DNA of 8,728 bases from Planctomycetota bacterium (GTDB lineage Bacteria > Planctomycetota > SZUA-567): contig JAISYD010000161.1 of NCBI GenBank assembly GCA_031270145.1, positions 1-8,728 of the forward strand, in the 5' to 3' direction. The position numbers and the translations under genes were made by a program. Below the pieces are notes generated by a model. It worked only from the letters and a program-made list of their open reading frames with translations. It did not search any database and was not told the DNA's origin. This document shows, in pieces, positions 6,747-8,728 of the stretch. Position 1 is the stretch's first letter; every line of letters begins with the position of its first letter.

Positions 6747-8102
6747 ATGAGCAAATTGATGATCGGAATCAGCGGCGTCAGGGGCGTGGTTGGCGACAAC
6801 CTCACCCCGGAGCTCCTGGTCAATCTGGGCCAGGCCTTCGGCACTTGGGCCGACAGCGGCACGGTGGCGGTGGGCCGGGACACCCGCGTCTCCGGCGACA
6901 TGGTCAAGCACGCCGTCTTCTCGGGGCTTTTGTCGGCCGGCTGCCGCATCGTCGACGTCGGCGTCTGCGGCACCCCCTCCGCCGCCATGATGATCCGGAA
7001 ACTCGGGGCCAACGGCGGCATCATCATCTCGGCCAGCCACAACCCCATCGAATGGAACGCGCTCAAGTTCTTCCGGGCCGACGGCGTGTATCTGAACCAG
7101 GAGCAGGGCCGCGAGCTTTTGGACATCTATTACGGCGGCGACGTCAAAAAGGTCGGCTACGACAAGCTTAACGCGGTGGAGACCGACAACGGCGCCGCCG
7201 CCAACCATTTGCGGCGGCTGCTCGCCATCGTCGACGTCCCGGCCCTGCGCAAGCGCCGCTTCAGGGTGGCGGTCGATTGCTGCAACGGCGCCGGCTCGGC
7301 CCTGGCCCTGGAATTCCTCCGGGTGACCGGCTGCGAAATCTTCGCCATCGACTGCGAGATGAACGGCCTCTTCCGCCGGAACCCCGAGCCGACCCGCGAG
7401 CACGTCACCGCCATCTGCGGCGTGGTCCGCGAGAATGCTGCCGATCTCGGCTTTGCCGAGGACGCCGACGCCGACCGGGTGGCCTTCATCTCGGAAAAGG
7501 GCGATTACATCGGCGAGGAGTACAGCCTTTGCCTGGCCGCCAGCCACGTCCTGTCGCGGCGCCGGGGTCGGGTGGTGACCAATCTGTCCACCACCAGGAT
7601 GATCGACGATGTGGCCCGCGGCTTTGATTGCGAGGTCGTCCGCACCCCGGTTGGCGAGGTGAATGTGGCCGAGGCCATGATCGCCGGCGAGGCGGTGATC
7701 GGCGGCGAGGGGAACGGCGGGGTCATCGACCCCAGGGTGCATTACGGCCGCGACGCCCTGACCGGCGTGGCCATAATCCTCCAGTATATGCTCGAGTCGG
7801 GCAAACCGCTAAGCCGCCTGGCCGCGGCCATCCCGGCCTATCGGATGTCGAAGCAGCGGGTGGAGTGCTCCAAGCGGAGCTTCTCGCCGGTGTTGAAGGT
7901 TCTGGCGCGGGAAAAGGCGGATCGCGTCGACACCCGGGACGGGGTGAAGCTGGACTTCGCCGAAGGCTGGGTCAATATCCGGCCGTCCAACACCGAGCCC
8001 ATTGTCCGGGTTTACGCCGAGGCGCGCAGCCAGGATGAGGCCGACAAACTGGCCGAACGGTACCGGCTTTTGGTGGAGAGGCTGGTCAAGACGGCGAAAT
8101 AG
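6747..8102 (+). CDS. glmM: Phosphoglucosamine/phosphomannomutase, archaeal GlmM type
   Basis: A 451-residue alpha-D-phosphohexomutase, full length for the family (about 450). The four domain signatures are present: the catalytic phosphoserine loop ISASHNP (S97), the Mg-binding loop DADADR (D239, D241, D243), the sugar-binding loop GGEGNGGVI (319-327) and the phosphate-binding loop RPSNTEP (412-418). The GEGNGG and RPSNTEP forms are those of archaeal-type GlmM and related phosphomanno/phosphoglucomutases; classical bacterial GlmM has GEQSGH and RxSGTEP. The likely reaction is glucosamine-6-phosphate to glucosamine-1-phosphate, feeding UDP-GlcNAc and envelope synthesis, but mannose or glucose phosphates are possible, so the symbol is provisional. 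It starts 19 nt after the polyferredoxin stop, with GGGGATGGAAG (6735-6745) just upstream. A structured inverted repeat follows the TAG immediately. Confidence 0.87.
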   Translation: MSKLMIGISGVRGVVGDNLTPELLVNLGQAFGTWADSGTVAVGRDTRVSGDMVKHAVFSGLLSAGCRIVDVGVCGTPSAAMMIRKLGANGGIIISASHNPIEWNALKFFRADGVYLNQEQGRELLDIYYGGDVKKVGYDKLNAVETDNGAAANHLRRLLAIVDVPALRKRRFRVAVDCCNGAGSALALEFLRVTGCEIFAIDCEMNGLFRRNPEPTREHVTAICGVVRENAADLGFAEDADADRVAFISEKGDYIGEEYSLCLAASHVLSRRRGRVVTNLSTTRMIDDVARGFDCEVVRTPVGEVNVAEAMIAGEAVIGGEGNGGVIDPRVHYGRDALTGVAIILQYMLESGKPLSRLAAAIPAYRMSKQRVECSKRSFSPVLKVLAREKADRVDTRDGVKLDFAEGWVNIRPSNTEPIVRVYAEARSQDEADKLAERYRLLVERLVKTAK

Positions 8103-8205
8103 CGGGGCTCCAATGCCTGAAAATGCGCGGTCGGTTGTTTTATTGCTTGCGACTTTCAACCTCACCTTGAGCGGCGCGGGGGAAATTTTCAGGCTTAGGC
8201 CCCGC
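8102..8205. repeat. Nested inverted-repeat structure between convergent genes
   Basis: Complementary segments are nested from outside in: GCGGGGC 8102-8108 with GCCCCGC 8199-8205; GCCTGAAAAT 8115-8124 with ATTTTCAGGC 8185-8194 (perfect, 10 bp); GCGC 8125-8128 with GCGC 8174-8177; GGTTG 8133-8137 with CAACC 8157-8161. Together they give 26 potential base pairs over 104 nt. The element begins on the last base of the mutase stop codon and lies between two convergent genes. It could be a transcription-end structure, a small non-autonomous repeat, or a structured RNA. No T-run follows either end, so a simple intrinsic terminator is not favoured. The pairing is read directly; the function is unknown. 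Confidence 0.55.
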
Positions 8206-8245
8206 AACCGGCATAGCGGAAAATGCTCTTGACGCGGGGCGCGCC

Positions 8246-8728
8246 TCAGGCCGAACCAATCGCCTCAACCCGGTTCAGACAAGGCGGCAATATCCGCAAT
8301 GGGCTGATAATCAGCTCCTTGCCGATTGAGGGCGTGGCCACAGAGTAGTTCAGCCTCCTTTCGTACATTTGGACGCCAGAATAAAGCCGCCGGATGCATG
8401 GATGGTCATCATATGACAAAATCCACTTGTGTTTGCATTTCAATATGGCTCGGCTCAACGCCCGATGGTCGCTTTCCGAAAAAGAGTTCAGGTACAGCAG
8501 GCAGCCTTTCTTGAAATACGGCGGGTCGAAATACACCAGCGTTTTCCCGATCCTGGACGGCAGGGTCTTGATGAAATCCCGCGCGTCAAGATTCGACACT
8601 CTCACCCGGCCACCAATCGCGGCTATGGCATGGATTTTTTGCACCATTTTTCTTTTGTCGAATCGCGCGTTGATCCGGTATTTGCTGGCATTCTTGATCG
8701 GCCGCAAGCCGCCGATGGGATTGGCCGC
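8246..8728 (-). CDS. D12-class (Dam-like) adenine-N6 DNA methyltransferase, 5'-truncated
   Basis: The last 160 or so residues of an adenine-N6 DNA methyltransferase; the frame is open to the window edge, so the N-terminus with the AdoMet-binding region lies outside. The catalytic motif IV DPPY is encoded at 8516-8527 in the context VYFDPPYFKKG. Upstream of it, NPIGG followed by KYRINARFDK is like the middle region of D12-family enzymes, and SNLDARDFI precedes the catalytic strand as usual. Downstream, WILSYDDHP and the final GKELIISPLRI match the family's C-terminal end. The enzyme methylates adenine in a short DNA site, as an orphan methylase or as part of restriction-modification; the site cannot be read. 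A TTG at 8707 should not be taken as the start, because homology-like sequence continues upstream of it. Its GC content is clearly below that of the neighbouring genes (86 of 180 bases at 8341-8520 by hand count), suggesting acquisition by transfer. Confidence 0.85.
   Translation of the reverse strand, partial: AANPIGGLRPIKNASKYRINARFDKRKMVQKIHAIAAIGGRVRVSNLDARDFIKTLPSRIGKTLVYFDPPYFKKGCLLYLNSFSESDHRALSRAILKCKHKWILSYDDHPCIRRLYSGVQMYERRLNYSVATPSIGKELIISPLRILPPCLNRVEAIGSA

Noticed and set aside
5143..6750. A 535-codon + strand open frame overlapping the polyferredoxin gene
   Set aside because: Its translation is Arg/Pro/Gly-rich low-complexity sequence. The alternative frame holds eight ordered cysteine motifs and membrane helices, so this one is an out-of-frame shadow.
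6486..7742. Antisense frame of 418 codons opposite the mutase
   Set aside because: It is rich in Asp, His and Ala with no motif. The + strand encodes all four mutase signatures.
8002..8232. Short + strand frame running from the mutase end into the intergenic region
   Set aside because: It begins inside the mutase gene in another frame, shows no domain, and ends in the inverted-repeat structure.
1..8728. tRNA, rRNA, CRISPR array, insertion sequence or transposase
   Set aside because: Reading both strands, I saw no cloverleaf-like segment, no regularly spaced repeat, and no transposase or integrase motif.

Overview
The window is GC-rich bacterial DNA, densely packed, with short intergenic gaps and Shine-Dalgarno-led starts. 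Seven co-directional genes run on the + strand from 336 to 8102. A convergent, 5'-truncated gene on the - strand enters from the right edge. The host cannot be named from this sequence. NapH/NapG-type iron-sulfur domains and an archaeal-type GlmM fit an anaerobic or facultative bacterium, but no phylum can be assigned.

Region 1 (1-335) is non-coding or carries only the end of a neighbouring gene. It holds a perfect 10-bp inverted repeat (82-91/109-118) and a good sigma70-type promoter (TGGACA-16-TATAAT, 215-242) that explains how the gene cluster starts.

Region 2 (336-3802) is a three-gene phosphotransfer module: a stand-alone receiver protein, a CheA-class histidine kinase, and a protein with two receiver-like domains. 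The kinase is the most unusual item. Its order is P3 dimerisation, P4 ATPase, P5 CheW-like, Pro/Ala linker, HPt, then an unassigned C-terminal region. In ordinary CheA the HPt (P1) comes first and is followed by a P2 domain. No chemoreceptor, CheW, CheR or CheB is present, so this looks like a non-canonical chemosensory-type relay whose input is elsewhere in the genome.

Region 3 (3807-8102) continues in the same direction with almost no gaps: an SGNH esterase/acyltransferase resembling the M. smegmatis MsAcT family, a calcineurin-like metallophosphoesterase, a membrane polyferredoxin that reads as a NapH-like half fused to a NapG-like half, and a phosphoglucosamine/phosphomannomutase of archaeal GlmM type. 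They may be co-transcribed with the relay, but the functions do not form an obvious pathway, so a shared job is only a guess.

Region 4 (8102-8728) starts with a nested inverted-repeat structure directly after the mutase stop codon. It is followed by the C-terminal part of a D12-class (Dam-like) adenine-N6 DNA methyltransferase on the - strand. That gene is visibly poorer in GC than the rest of the window, as expected for acquired DNA.
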